The notes under the pieces are model-generated. The model was not told the DNA's origin. It searched no databases and saw only the letters and a list, made by a program, of their open reading frames with translations. 64,000 bases of DNA from an uncultured Clostridia bacterium (GTDB lineage Bacteria; Bacillota; Clostridia; TANB77; CAG-508): contig CANRKJ010000001.1 in NCBI GenBank assembly GCA_947631185.1, forward strand, positions 46,933-110,932, read 5' to 3'. Below, in pieces: positions 1 through 8,189 of the stretch (position 1 is the stretch's first letter; each line of letters starts with the position of its first letter). The position numbers were made by a program, and so were the translations under genes.

Positions 1-1
1 T

Positions 2-280
2 CCTCAATTTATTAATGTATTGATTGGAAATATGAGTTTAGTAGGTCCAAGAGCTGTGGTTGATGATGAGATTGAAAAGTTTGGTAAACAAAAAGATAAA
101 GTGTTGTCAGTAAAACCTGGAATAACTGGAAATTGGGCTGTTAATGGTAGATCGGATACAACATATGAAGAAAGAGTGGCTTTAGAAGCTGAATATGTTG
201 ATAAATTTTCAATCTGGTTTGATATTAAAATATTGCTTAAAACATTTTCTGCAGTATTAAAGAAAGAAGGAGCTGTTTAA
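2..280 (+). CDS. Sugar-phosphate transferase, C-terminal part (5' end outside window)
   Basis: The reading frame is open from base 2, so only about the last 92 residues are present. They carry the C-terminal signature of the bacterial sugar transferase family (WbaP/PglC/WcaJ type): PQFINVL, then NMSLVGPR, then KPGITGNWAVNGRS. These enzymes load the first sugar phosphate onto undecaprenyl phosphate at the cytoplasmic membrane. The position at the head of glycosyltransferase, Wzy and Wzx genes fits an initiating role. A full-length relative lies at 33333-34097. The stop codon overlaps the next start by one base (TAATG), indicating translational coupling. The family is sure; the sugar donor cannot be told. 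Confidence 0.9.
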   Translation, partial: PQFINVLIGNMSLVGPRAVVDDEIEKFGKQKDKVLSVKPGITGNWAVNGRSDTTYEERVALEAEYVDKFSIWFDIKILLKTFSAVLKKEGAV

Positions 281-1134
281 TGAATGTAGAAATTATATGT
301 CCATTATACAATGCTGAAAAATATTTAAAAAATTTAGACAGTTCTCTAAAAAAACAAAAAAATGTAAATATTAGTAAAATAAGTTATATTCTTACAGAGT
401 CAAAAGATAATACAAAAAATATATTAGACTCAATAACTAAAGAATATAGTGTTGTTCAACCCGAAGAATTTTCACATAGTTTAACTAGAGAAACTGTAGC
501 ATTAAAAAGTAATTCAGATATTATAGTTTTTATTACACAAGATATAGAAATAAGAACAGAGGATTGGTTGGAAAAACTAATTCTTCCTATAATTTCAAGA
601 GAAAGCGAAGCAAGCTTTAGTAGACAATTAACAAAATATGATAATATTGAAAAATATATTAGGGAAAAAAATTATCCTAATAATTCATATATTATTTCAA
701 AAAATGATATTGAAAAAATGGGATTAAGAGCATTTTTCTTTTCAGATGCATCTTCTGCGATAAGAACTGATATTTTTAAAAAATTAAATGGATATGATGG
801 TAAAAGATTACCAACAAATGAAGATCAGTATATAGCATATAAATTATTAATGAATAATTACAAAATAAAATATTGTTCTGATTCAGTTGTATATCATTCT
901 CATAAATTTTCTCTTAAGGAATTATATAAGAGATATTATGCTACTGGTGTGTTTTATAAACAAGAAAATTATATAGATAAGTTTGGAACTACGAAAACAG
1001 GTGGTTCTCTTGCTTTATACATATTGAAAAGAGCAATTCAAGACAAAAATTGGAAAGTTTTAATTAGATTTTTGCCTGATATGGGAGTAAGATTTATTGG
1101 AATGAAAATGGGGAAGTGTAATGGAAGAAAATAA
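280..1134 (+). CDS. GT2-family glycosyltransferase (rhamnosyltransferase-like)
   Basis: A 284-residue cytoplasmic glycosyltransferase. It starts with the GT-A N-terminus EIICPLYNAEKYL; FITQDIEI near residues 88-95 is the acidic nucleotide-sugar/metal-binding motif, and SSAIRTDIFKKLNGYD followed by TNEDQYIAYKL fits the acceptor half of rhamnosyltransferase-like GT2 enzymes. It overlaps the upstream sugar transferase by one base and the next glycosyltransferase by 14 bases, so the three are translated as a coupled series. It likely adds a sugar to the lipid-linked repeat unit. The specific sugar is not predictable from sequence. Confidence 0.85.
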   Translation: MNVEIICPLYNAEKYLKNLDSSLKKQKNVNISKISYILTESKDNTKNILDSITKEYSVVQPEEFSHSLTRETVALKSNSDIIVFITQDIEIRTEDWLEKLILPIISRESEASFSRQLTKYDNIEKYIREKNYPNNSYIISKNDIEKMGLRAFFFSDASSAIRTDIFKKLNGYDGKRLPTNEDQYIAYKLLMNNYKIKYCSDSVVYHSHKFSLKELYKRYYATGVFYKQENYIDKFGTTKTGGSLALYILKRAIQDKNWKVLIRFLPDMGVRFIGMKMGKCNGRK

Positions 1135-2105
1135 CGAATTAATAACAATAATTGTCCCTGTATATAATGTTGAAAAATATTTATGTAAATGTATAGATTC
1201 TGTTTTAATTCAAACCTATAAAAATTTCGAATTAGTGATTATAGATGATGGTTCAACAGACAATTCTGGTAATATATGTGATACATATAAAAACAAAGAT
1301 AATCGAATTCGAGTTATTCATAAGGAAAATGGTGGTTTATCAGATGCTAGAAATTTTGGAATAGAAAATGCACATGGTAAATATATAACATTTATTGATT
1401 CTGACGATTATTTGAAAAATACATATATTGAATATTTATATAAATTAATAAAAGAATTTAATACAGATATTTCTATTTGCGCTTATACTGTTTTTACAGA
1501 TACAGGTAAATGTATCGATTATGGTAAAGGATATAAAAGAGAGAAGTTAGATAAAATAGAAACTTTTAAGAGAATGTTAAATGAAGAGGGGTTTTCTGTA
1601 TCTTCATGTGCTAAATTATATAAAACTACATTATTTAATGATATTCGTTATCCAAAAGGAAAACTATGTGAAGATAATGGCACGACATATAAACTAATTG
1701 ATAAAGTTGACCAAATTGCATATGGAAATGAATCACAATATTATTATTTAAAAAGAAAACGGATCAATTATGTTAGGGTCTTTTAATTTAAATAAAATGG
1801 ATATGATTTATTTAACAGATGAAATGTGTGATTATTTAGATGAAAAATATAGTACATTAAAAGAGGTTACACTTAGAAGAAGAATATATTCTAGATTTAA
1901 TATATTACGACAAATAATCAATTCTAATTTCGATGGTAAAGATGAAATTGAAACATCAATTATAAAATATATAAAAGATTATAAAAAATTTATTTTGAAA
2001 AACGAAAATTTTCCAATGCGTGATAAAATAGCATTGATTTCACTATTGATTGGGAAAAACTTCTTTAAACTGGCTTGGAAAATTTATGAAACAATAAAGT
2101 ATTAG
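1121..2105 (+). CDS. GT2-family glycosyltransferase, one protein across a +1 shift at CGG (1760-1762)
   Basis: Read in one frame from ATG 1121, the protein ends after 221 residues. The rest of the family sequence continues one base later, up to 2105. The break is at the in-frame codon CGG 1760-1762: zero frame gives K-R-K-R-I-N and a stop, while skipping C1760 gives K-R-K-G-S-I-M followed by FNLNKMDMIYLTDEM, the normal continuation of EpsJ/SpsA-like GT2 enzymes. The composite is about 327 residues. The N-terminal half has IIVPVYNVEKYL, DDGSTDNSG and DSDDY (DxD). It overlaps the preceding gene by 14 bases. It likely extends the lipid-linked polysaccharide unit. Frameshift or sequence error cannot be separated at this one site. 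Confidence 0.8.
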
Positions 2106-2122
2106 AGGTTATAGGAGAATAA

Positions 2123-3394
2123 ATGGAAATATTATTTATTTTTGTATTTATTATTTTTTTTATAGTAAATACAATTACATATAAAAAAATTTTAAACTTT
2201 GTAAATATTATTAACTGTATATGGACATTTTTTTCAGTAATTTCTATGTTTGGATTATTTGGCATGTATGTTCCAGAAAATGAAACTTATTTTTATATAT
2301 TGATATTTTGGTCGATATTTCAATTATTTTGTTTAGTTTTTTTTCATTCAAAAAATCCTAAAAATTTAATAAAAAATACTAGTTTAAATTGGGATATACT
2401 AAAATATGTTATGATTTTTTGTATATTGTTTTTAGGTGTATTTGCTATTAAGGGATTATTATTGTTTATAATAGAAAAAGATTTTTCTGCAATAAAAGAT
2501 GCAAATTCTAATTCAGAACTTTTTAGTAATAAAATTTCTATGTTACAAAATATTTTAATAATTCCTTTAGGAAGTGCAATTGGAATTTATTCGATTATAG
2601 AATATGTAGAAAATAGCAAAGTGAGATTTACATTATTTTTATATTTTATATTTATAGTGGAGATATTATTTTTAACAGGTGGAAGATATTATATTTTTGT
2701 TACACTAGTTATTATTATATTATCTTTATTAAATAAATATAGGAATAATATACTTTTAATTATACAGAAAAATAAAGAATTAGTAATAATAATGAGTATT
2801 ATTTTTTTATTAATAATTATTATTACCTTACAAAGAAATTTAAATAAACAAGGTTTAATATTTAATATATATGCTTATTTCGCAGGAAGTATACATTTAT
2901 TAGGTGAGTATTTAAGAAATCCAAATATATATTTTCTTAATTCTAATGATATTTTATATGGTCAAGTATTGATTAGTGGATTTTTTTATCCAATTACGTT
3001 TATATTAAGATTATGTGGTATTGATATTAAGGCAGGAGTATATATTTTAAAAGAAGTTACTAACCAATTTATACAAATATCATCATATGGTATAACAATT
3101 AATAATGGTGTAACTTGTATATATGCAGCATTAAGGGACTTCGGTAAAGCTGGTTTGATTATATATCCAATTATATTAGCTTTCTTTGGAATTGACTTTT
3201 ATAAAAAAGAAGAAAAATCTAATAATATATATTATAAGGCTATGTATTATTATTATATTTGTTGCTTAATATTCTGCATTTTGGAATTCACTTTTGCACT
3301 ACCATCAACCATATTTACTTTTATATTTTTTAGACTTTTAGTTATAGTTAGTAGTAGGAGAAAAGTTAATGAAAAAAAATTTAATAATTGCTAA
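2123..3394 (+). CDS. Wzy-like oligosaccharide repeat-unit polymerase
   Basis: A 423-residue integral membrane protein with about ten to twelve hydrophobic segments and no soluble domain. Wzy proteins join lipid-linked repeat units on the outer face of the membrane and are recognised mainly by topology and context. Support here is the run of transmembrane segments, a larger loop (roughly residues 260-340) in the C-terminal half, and a location between glycosyltransferases and a Wzx flippase. RBS AGGAG sits just upstream of ATG 2123. It overlaps the next gene by 26 bases. Sequence similarity in this family is weak, so the call rests on topology and neighbours. Confidence 0.7.
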   Translation: MEILFIFVFIIFFIVNTITYKKILNFVNIINCIWTFFSVISMFGLFGMYVPENETYFYILIFWSIFQLFCLVFFHSKNPKNLIKNTSLNWDILKYVMIFCILFLGVFAIKGLLLFIIEKDFSAIKDANSNSELFSNKISMLQNILIIPLGSAIGIYSIIEYVENSKVRFTLFLYFIFIVEILFLTGGRYYIFVTLVIIILSLLNKYRNNILLIIQKNKELVIIMSIIFLLIIIITLQRNLNKQGLIFNIYAYFAGSIHLLGEYLRNPNIYFLNSNDILYGQVLISGFFYPITFILRLCGIDIKAGVYILKEVTNQFIQISSYGITINNGVTCIYAALRDFGKAGLIIYPIILAFFGIDFYKKEEKSNNIYYKAMYYYYICCLIFCILEFTFALPSTIFTFIFFRLLVIVSSRRKVNEKKFNNC

Positions 3395-4436
3395 TACATA
3401 TTTCCAATTAATAACAGCAATTAATCTTTGTATTAATGAATTAAAAAATGATGTTAATGATATTATTTTAACTGATAGATCAATTAACATGGAAGAAGTA
3501 ATGAAAAAATTAAAAAAATATAATATATTTCATAATATTTTTTTTGTTAAATCGAAAGATATATGTACTAATAAAAATAAAATAAAAAAATATTTAATTT
3601 ATTTATTTAATAGAAAAAAAATAATTGGAGATATAATAAAAGAAGAATATGATTATTTAGCTTTTTTTAATTATGATTTGTTAACATATTCTATTTTTGA
3701 CGAGATGGTAAAAATAAATTCAAATGCAAAATGTATAAGATATGAAGAGGGATTTAATATTTATTTGTCAAAAATAGAAAATAATAAAATAAATTCTTTT
3801 TTAAGAACTGTATTACATAGAAAAAGCTTATATAAATCAACTGATTTTTTATATTTATATAATCCAGATTTGTTGTGTTATAAGCCTGGTTATGAAGTAA
3901 AGGAAATTTCAAAATTAGATAAAAATAATTTACAATTAAAACAAGTTTATAATGATATTTTTAATTATAATGATAAAGAAGAAATTAAGCAAAAATATAT
4001 ATTTTTAGAGGAATCATTTTATTGTGATAACTATCCTATTAATGATTTAGATTTAGTTTTAAAAATAGCAAATATTGTTGGAAATGATAATTTATTAGTA
4101 AAGTTACATCCTAGAAATAATTTTGATAGATTTAAAAAGTATGGAATTAAGTCTAATAATGCTATTGGAATTCCTTGGGAAGTTATACAGATGAATAATG
4201 ATTTTTCTAATAAAGTTTTTATTACGATTTCATCAGGAAGTATTCTTGCATCTAAACTTTACTTTAATGATAAAATAAAAACATATTTACTTTTTAATTG
4301 CACAGATAATATGTCCAATATGGTAAATGATGATTATTATAAATATTTGGAAAAAATTAATAATAAATTTGGATTAGATAATTTTATAATACCAAAAGAT
4401 GAAAAAGAATTTCTAGAAAGATTGAGGAATGAATAG
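3369..4436 (+). CDS. GT52-like (sialyltransferase-type) glycosyltransferase
   Basis: A 355-residue soluble protein. The N-terminus (IIANTYFQLITAINL) matches the start typical of GT52 / Lst-type sialyltransferases and related polysialyltransferases; further on, LLVKLHPR and ITISSGSILASKL match the donor-binding HP and SS(T/S) motifs of CMP-sugar-using transferases of this GT-B group. Such enzymes move a CMP-activated acidic sugar onto an acceptor. That fits the CMP-sugar genes kdsA, kdsC, kdsD and the NeuA-like cytidylyltransferase in the same locus, so the donor may be CMP-Kdo or a related nonulosonate. The start overlaps wzy and lies 5 bases after AGGAG. Family moderately sure; substrate inferred. 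Confidence 0.6.
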   Translation: MKKNLIIANTYFQLITAINLCINELKNDVNDIILTDRSINMEEVMKKLKKYNIFHNIFFVKSKDICTNKNKIKKYLIYLFNRKKIIGDIIKEEYDYLAFFNYDLLTYSIFDEMVKINSNAKCIRYEEGFNIYLSKIENNKINSFLRTVLHRKSLYKSTDFLYLYNPDLLCYKPGYEVKEISKLDKNNLQLKQVYNDIFNYNDKEEIKQKYIFLEESFYCDNYPINDLDLVLKIANIVGNDNLLVKLHPRNNFDRFKKYGIKSNNAIGIPWEVIQMNNDFSNKVFITISSGSILASKLYFNDKIKTYLLFNCTDNMSNMVNDDYYKYLEKINNKFGLDNFIIPKDEKEFLERLRNE

Positions 4437-4439
4437 AAT

Positions 4440-5858
4440 ATGGAAAACATTAAGAAAAAAATAGCCATGTTACCTAAGCCATTAATAGCTTCGATAGTTT
4501 ATATGTTTGTGGTTTTTTTTCAAAATGGTGTGAATTTAATTACTACGCCAATTTTTAGTAGAATTTTATCAACAGATGATTATGGTCTTGTAAGCACTTA
4601 TCAATCTTGGTACAATATATTAACGATTTTTATAACTTTAAATTTATTTGCAGGTGTATTTAACAATGCTTTAATAGATTATAAAGATAAAAGAGAAAAA
4701 ATGACCTCTTCATTTTTATCTATTAGTATATTTATTACAATAATTACTTATATTATATATATTATTTTTAGTAAACAAGTTTGTAATTTATTAGGTTTGT
4801 CAAATGCTTTAATGAATTTTATGTTTTTAAATTTCCTTACTTATCCTGCATGGGGATTTTTCTTAGCAAGAGAGAAATTTGATTATAAATATATTAAACC
4901 ATTGGTCTTTACAATAATTACATTTACTTTAAATCCTATTTTAGGAATAATTGGAATAAAATTGTTCCCAAATGATAAAGCAGTTGCTAAAGTTATATTT
5001 TGTGGACTCCCAACTGTAATTTTAAATTTTATTATTATGGTAAATATATTATATAAAGGAAAAACTTTTTTTGAAAAAAAATTCTGGAAATATGCATTAA
5101 GTTTTAATATTCCTTTAATTCCACATTATTTATCTAATATAATATTAGCTCAATCTGATAGAATAATGATTCAAAGAATAATTAGTTATTCTGCTGCTGG
5201 AATTTATGCAGTTTCATATAATTTATCACAAGTAGTACAAGGTGTTTTTACCGGAATAAATTCGGCTTGGATTCCATTTACATATAAAAGTTTAAAAGCA
5301 AAGGATTATAGTAGAGTTGGAAAATATTCAAATTTAATTTTAATATTTGTTGGTCTAATATCAATAATGTTAGCGATATCTGCACCAGAAATAATAAAGA
5401 TATTGGCACCTGTGGAATATTATTCTGCAGTATGGGTAATTCCACCAATAATTATAGGCTTATATTTTTCTTTTTTATCATCACTATTTGCAAATATTGA
5501 ATTTTATTATAAAAAAAATATTTTTGTTACAATAGCTACAAGTTGTGCTGGTATTTTTAATATTATTTTGAATGCAATTTATATTCCTAAGTATGGTTTT
5601 GTAGTTGCAGGTTATACAACAGCAATAAGTTATTTTATTTTATCATTAGCACATTATATTTTTATGAAAAAGATACAACCAGCTGAAATATATATATCTA
5701 AATATATATTTATTATATCTTTTATTGTTGTATTTTCAGTTTTGATAATTATATTTTTATACAATTACTTTTGGGTAAGGTATATTTTAGTATTGGTTAT
5801 TTTAATAATATTATTAAAAAATTTAAAAAAGATTATTGGTTTAATAAAATCTTTCTAA
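4440..5858 (+). CDS. Wzx-type polysaccharide flippase
   Basis: A 472-residue membrane protein of the MATE/MOP superfamily (polysaccharide transporter, PST). The N-terminal segment is followed by NLITTPIFSRILSTDDYGLVS, the characteristic start of Wzx proteins, and about twelve to fourteen hydrophobic helices follow, with SAAGIYAVSYNLSQ in the middle. It would move undecaprenyl-linked repeat units across the cytoplasmic membrane for Wzy. It follows the GT52-like gene by 3 bases. A second, divergent flippase lies at 16957-18360, so the locus may export two different glycans or one of the two may be redundant. Confidence 0.85.
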   Translation: MENIKKKIAMLPKPLIASIVYMFVVFFQNGVNLITTPIFSRILSTDDYGLVSTYQSWYNILTIFITLNLFAGVFNNALIDYKDKREKMTSSFLSISIFITIITYIIYIIFSKQVCNLLGLSNALMNFMFLNFLTYPAWGFFLAREKFDYKYIKPLVFTIITFTLNPILGIIGIKLFPNDKAVAKVIFCGLPTVILNFIIMVNILYKGKTFFEKKFWKYALSFNIPLIPHYLSNIILAQSDRIMIQRIISYSAAGIYAVSYNLSQVVQGVFTGINSAWIPFTYKSLKAKDYSRVGKYSNLILIFVGLISIMLAISAPEIIKILAPVEYYSAVWVIPPIIIGLYFSFLSSLFANIEFYYKKNIFVTIATSCAGIFNIILNAIYIPKYGFVVAGYTTAISYFILSLAHYIFMKKIQPAEIYISKYIFIISFIVVFSVLIIIFLYNYFWVRYILVLVILIILLKNLKKIIGLIKSF

Positions 5859-5941
5859 TAATTTTGGTATAGATATAAAGGTTATAACTATTTATAAGTA
5901 AAAAACTTATTTAATAAAATTTTTGGAGGTAATAGATAATA

Positions 5942-6409
5942 ATGAAGATTAAGCTAGTTTTAACAGATGTTGATGGTTGTTTAACTAATGGATCAGTTAT
6001 TTATGGACCAAATCATGAAAAATATAAAGTTTTTAATATGCAAGATGGTATGGGTGTAAAAATTCTAAAAGAAAATGGATATTTAACAGGAATTCTATCT
6101 AGTGATGAAAGCAAATCAACTGAATACAGAGCTAGAGATTTAAATTTAGATATAATAGAAATAGGAGCTAAAGATAAGTTATCTATATTTGAAAATATTT
6201 TAAAAAAATACGATATTTCTGCAGAAGAGGTAGCATATATGGGAGACGACATTCAAGATTTATGTATATTAGAAAAAGTAGGTTTAGCTTTTGCTCCTAA
6301 AAATGCAGTAGAAAAAGTTAAATCAAAAGTTAAAAATATTTCAAATGTACCTGGAGGAGAAGGGGCTTTTAGAGAATTTGCTGAATTTGTTATAAAAAAT
6401 AACTTATAA
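5942..6409 (+). CDS. kdsC: KdsC-like 3-deoxy-D-manno-octulosonate 8-phosphate phosphatase (HAD)
   Basis: A 155-residue HAD phosphatase with LTDVDGCLTNG (DxDG nucleophile motif, residues 6-16), SSDES (motif II), AKDKL (Lys motif) and YMGDDIQDL (motif IV), ending with the GGEGAFREF tail seen in KdsC enzymes. KdsC removes the phosphate from Kdo-8-phosphate; relatives act on N-acylneuraminate-9-phosphate. KdsA and KdsD-type genes in the same locus favour Kdo. RBS GGAGGT precedes ATG 5942, and the gene follows an 80-base A+T-rich gap after wzx. Protein family is very sure, exact substrate likely. Confidence 0.85.
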   Translation: MKIKLVLTDVDGCLTNGSVIYGPNHEKYKVFNMQDGMGVKILKENGYLTGILSSDESKSTEYRARDLNLDIIEIGAKDKLSIFENILKKYDISAEEVAYMGDDIQDLCILEKVGLAFAPKNAVEKVKSKVKNISNVPGGEGAFREFAEFVIKNNL

Positions 6410-6433
6410 TTTAGAAAGGTAGGTTGTAGATAA

Positions 6434-7121
6434 ATGAAAGTAGTAGCATTAATACCAATAAAAATGAATAGTCAGAGATTACCTCATAAAAATCTATTAG
6501 ATTTAGGAGGTAAACCATTATGTTATCATTTAACAGAGACATTAACAAAAGTAAAACGGAATTGATTCAATATATTGTTATTGTAGTGATGAACAAATTA
6601 AAGATTACTTACCAGAAGGTGTAACTTTTTTAAAAAGAGATCCATATTTAGATGGTGATTTGGTAAAAGGTCAAGAAATTTATGAAAGATTTATAAATGA
6701 GGTAGATGCAGATATATATGTTTTAGCACACGCAACAGCTCCATTTATAAAAAAAGAAAGTATTCAAAAAGCTTTAGATAAAGTACTAAGTGGAGAGTAT
6801 GATTCTGCATTATCTGTAAAAAAAATTCAAACTTTTACATGGTATAAAGGTAAAACATTAAATTATGATTTAGAAAATATTCCTAGAACTCAAGATATTG
6901 AACCTATATTCTATGAAACTAGTGCATTTTTCATTTTTAAAAAGGAAGTATTTACTAAAATGGGAAAAAGAAGAATAGGAGATAAACCATATTTTCAAGA
7001 AATAGATGATATAGAAGCTGTTGATATTGATTATCCGGAAGATTTTAGATTTGCCCAAGCAATAATAAATAGTAGAATTGCTAAGGAGGAGGAAATTAAG
7101 GTATGGCAGAAGCCGAAGTAA
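6434..7121 (+). CDS. NeuA-like CMP-sugar cytidylyltransferase, one protein across a +1 shift at CGG (6557-6559)
   Basis: ATG 6434 opens MKVVALIPIKMNSQRLPHKN, the CTP-binding N-terminus of acylneuraminate cytidylyltransferases, but zero frame stops at residue 43. At in-frame CGG 6557-6559, skipping the C gives V-K-G-I-D-S-I-Y-C-Y-C-SDE, the expected continuation, and then LAHATAPFI and DIDYPEDF to the stop at 7121. The composite is about 228 residues, the usual family length. The enzyme activates a 3-deoxy acidic sugar with CTP. With KdsA, KdsC and KdsD nearby and no KdsB-type gene seen, it may serve as the CMP-Kdo synthetase. The first part is too short to be a gene on its own. Confidence 0.8.
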
Positions 7122-8186
7122 ATGAATCAAAAGAAAATTCAATATCAGAAAATATAGAATCTGCTGAAACCCAGATGACTCTACACACACACACACACAC
7201 ACACGGGGATTTTAATAGAAGAGTAGAATATATAGATATAGCTAGAGGTATAGCAATTTTATTAATGATTTATGGACATTGTTGTTGGCGGATTAGATAG
7301 GATAATAATTTTTTCTTTTCATATGCCATTTTTCTTTATGATATCTGGTTATTTTTACAAAAATAGGAGTATAAAAGAAGAAATAAGTGTAAATTTTAAA
7401 AAATTAATAATTCCATATCTAATTGTTAGTTTTATAACAATTTTAATTAAAATAAAATGTTTGAATAAATCTATTATTTTATCTTTTTTATTAGGTCCAA
7501 GTACTAATTATAGTTATTGGAATTTGATTTCAGTTGGACCAATTTGGTTTTTAATGTGTTTATTTTTTTCTAAACTTTTATTTCAAATAATTCAAAAGGG
7601 AAAAAATAAATTTTTAAATTTTATTATTTGTGTTTTATTAAATATATGTGGATTTGTTATTTCAAAGCATATATTTTTACCTTTTAATTTAGATACTGTT
7701 TTAATAACACAAATATATTTTTATGCAGGTTATATCATAAAACAAAAAGATATGTTGAATACAAATAATAAGTATAATATAATAATGATATTATTATTAA
7801 TAGTTCTTTGTCATATTGGAGTTTTTTCTCAAATTTTTTCATTAGCTAGTAGAGTATATCCGAATTACCCAATATGTATTATTTCTAATATCGTTATAAG
7901 TTATATTTTCCTTTTAATTTGTAAATTATTAGACAAAATTTTGTTAGATAATGTAAAAAAAATTATAACATTTTTTGGAAAAAATTCATTATTAATTGTT
8001 TGTTTACATACATTAGAATTTAGTATTTTTAACACTGAATTTATTAATTTTAAAAATGAGTTTGTAAAAGAATTTTGTACATTTTTGTTTTATTTAATAA
8101 TAATCATAATTGCAATAGGGTTTTTATATTTAATAAAGAAGTTATTGAATATTATAAATAGTAATAATAAAATGGAGGGATTTTAA
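7103..8186 (+). CDS. Acyltransferase-3 membrane protein with His-Thr repeat leader, +1 shift at CGG (7289-7291)
   Basis: From ATG 7103 the protein starts with an acidic 25-residue stretch, a (His-Thr) run encoded by (AC)11, then RVEYIDIARGIAILLMIYGH, the start of acyltransferase-3 proteins. Zero frame stops at residue 65. At in-frame CGG 7289-7291, skipping C gives GLDRIIIFSFHMPFFFMISGY, the conserved second block. The composite is about 360 residues with around ten membrane helices, normal for OatA/WecH-like O-acyltransferases that move acetyl or other acyl groups onto surface glycans. The start overlaps the cytidylyltransferase by 19 bases. Two independent potential switches (AC tract and CGG shift) lie in its first 65 codons. 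Confidence 0.75.
7183..7204 (+). repeat. (AC)11 dinucleotide tract inside acyltransferase gene
   Basis: Eleven AC units followed by GGGG. With 11 units the ATG 7103 frame runs CAC-GGG-GAT straight into the acyltransferase domain. Slipped-strand gain or loss of a unit would shift the frame by two bases, so this is a typical phase-variation tract. The tract and its flanks resemble the one at 10275-10306. Confidence 0.85.
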
Positions 8187-8189
8187 AAT

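Noticed and set aside
1770..2105. Separate gene starting at ATG 1770
   Set aside because: It has no RBS and its sequence is the C-terminal part of the GT2 protein that begins at 1121; better read as one protein across CGG 1760.
6870..7202. Minus-strand frame starting in the AC tract at 7183
   Set aside because: It is the complement of two resident genes, and the Val-Cys run comes from the repeat.
7184..7204. His-Thr run as a histidine attenuation leader
   Set aside because: It is within the reading frame of an acyltransferase, with no terminator or antiterminator stems behind it; a slippage tract is the better explanation.
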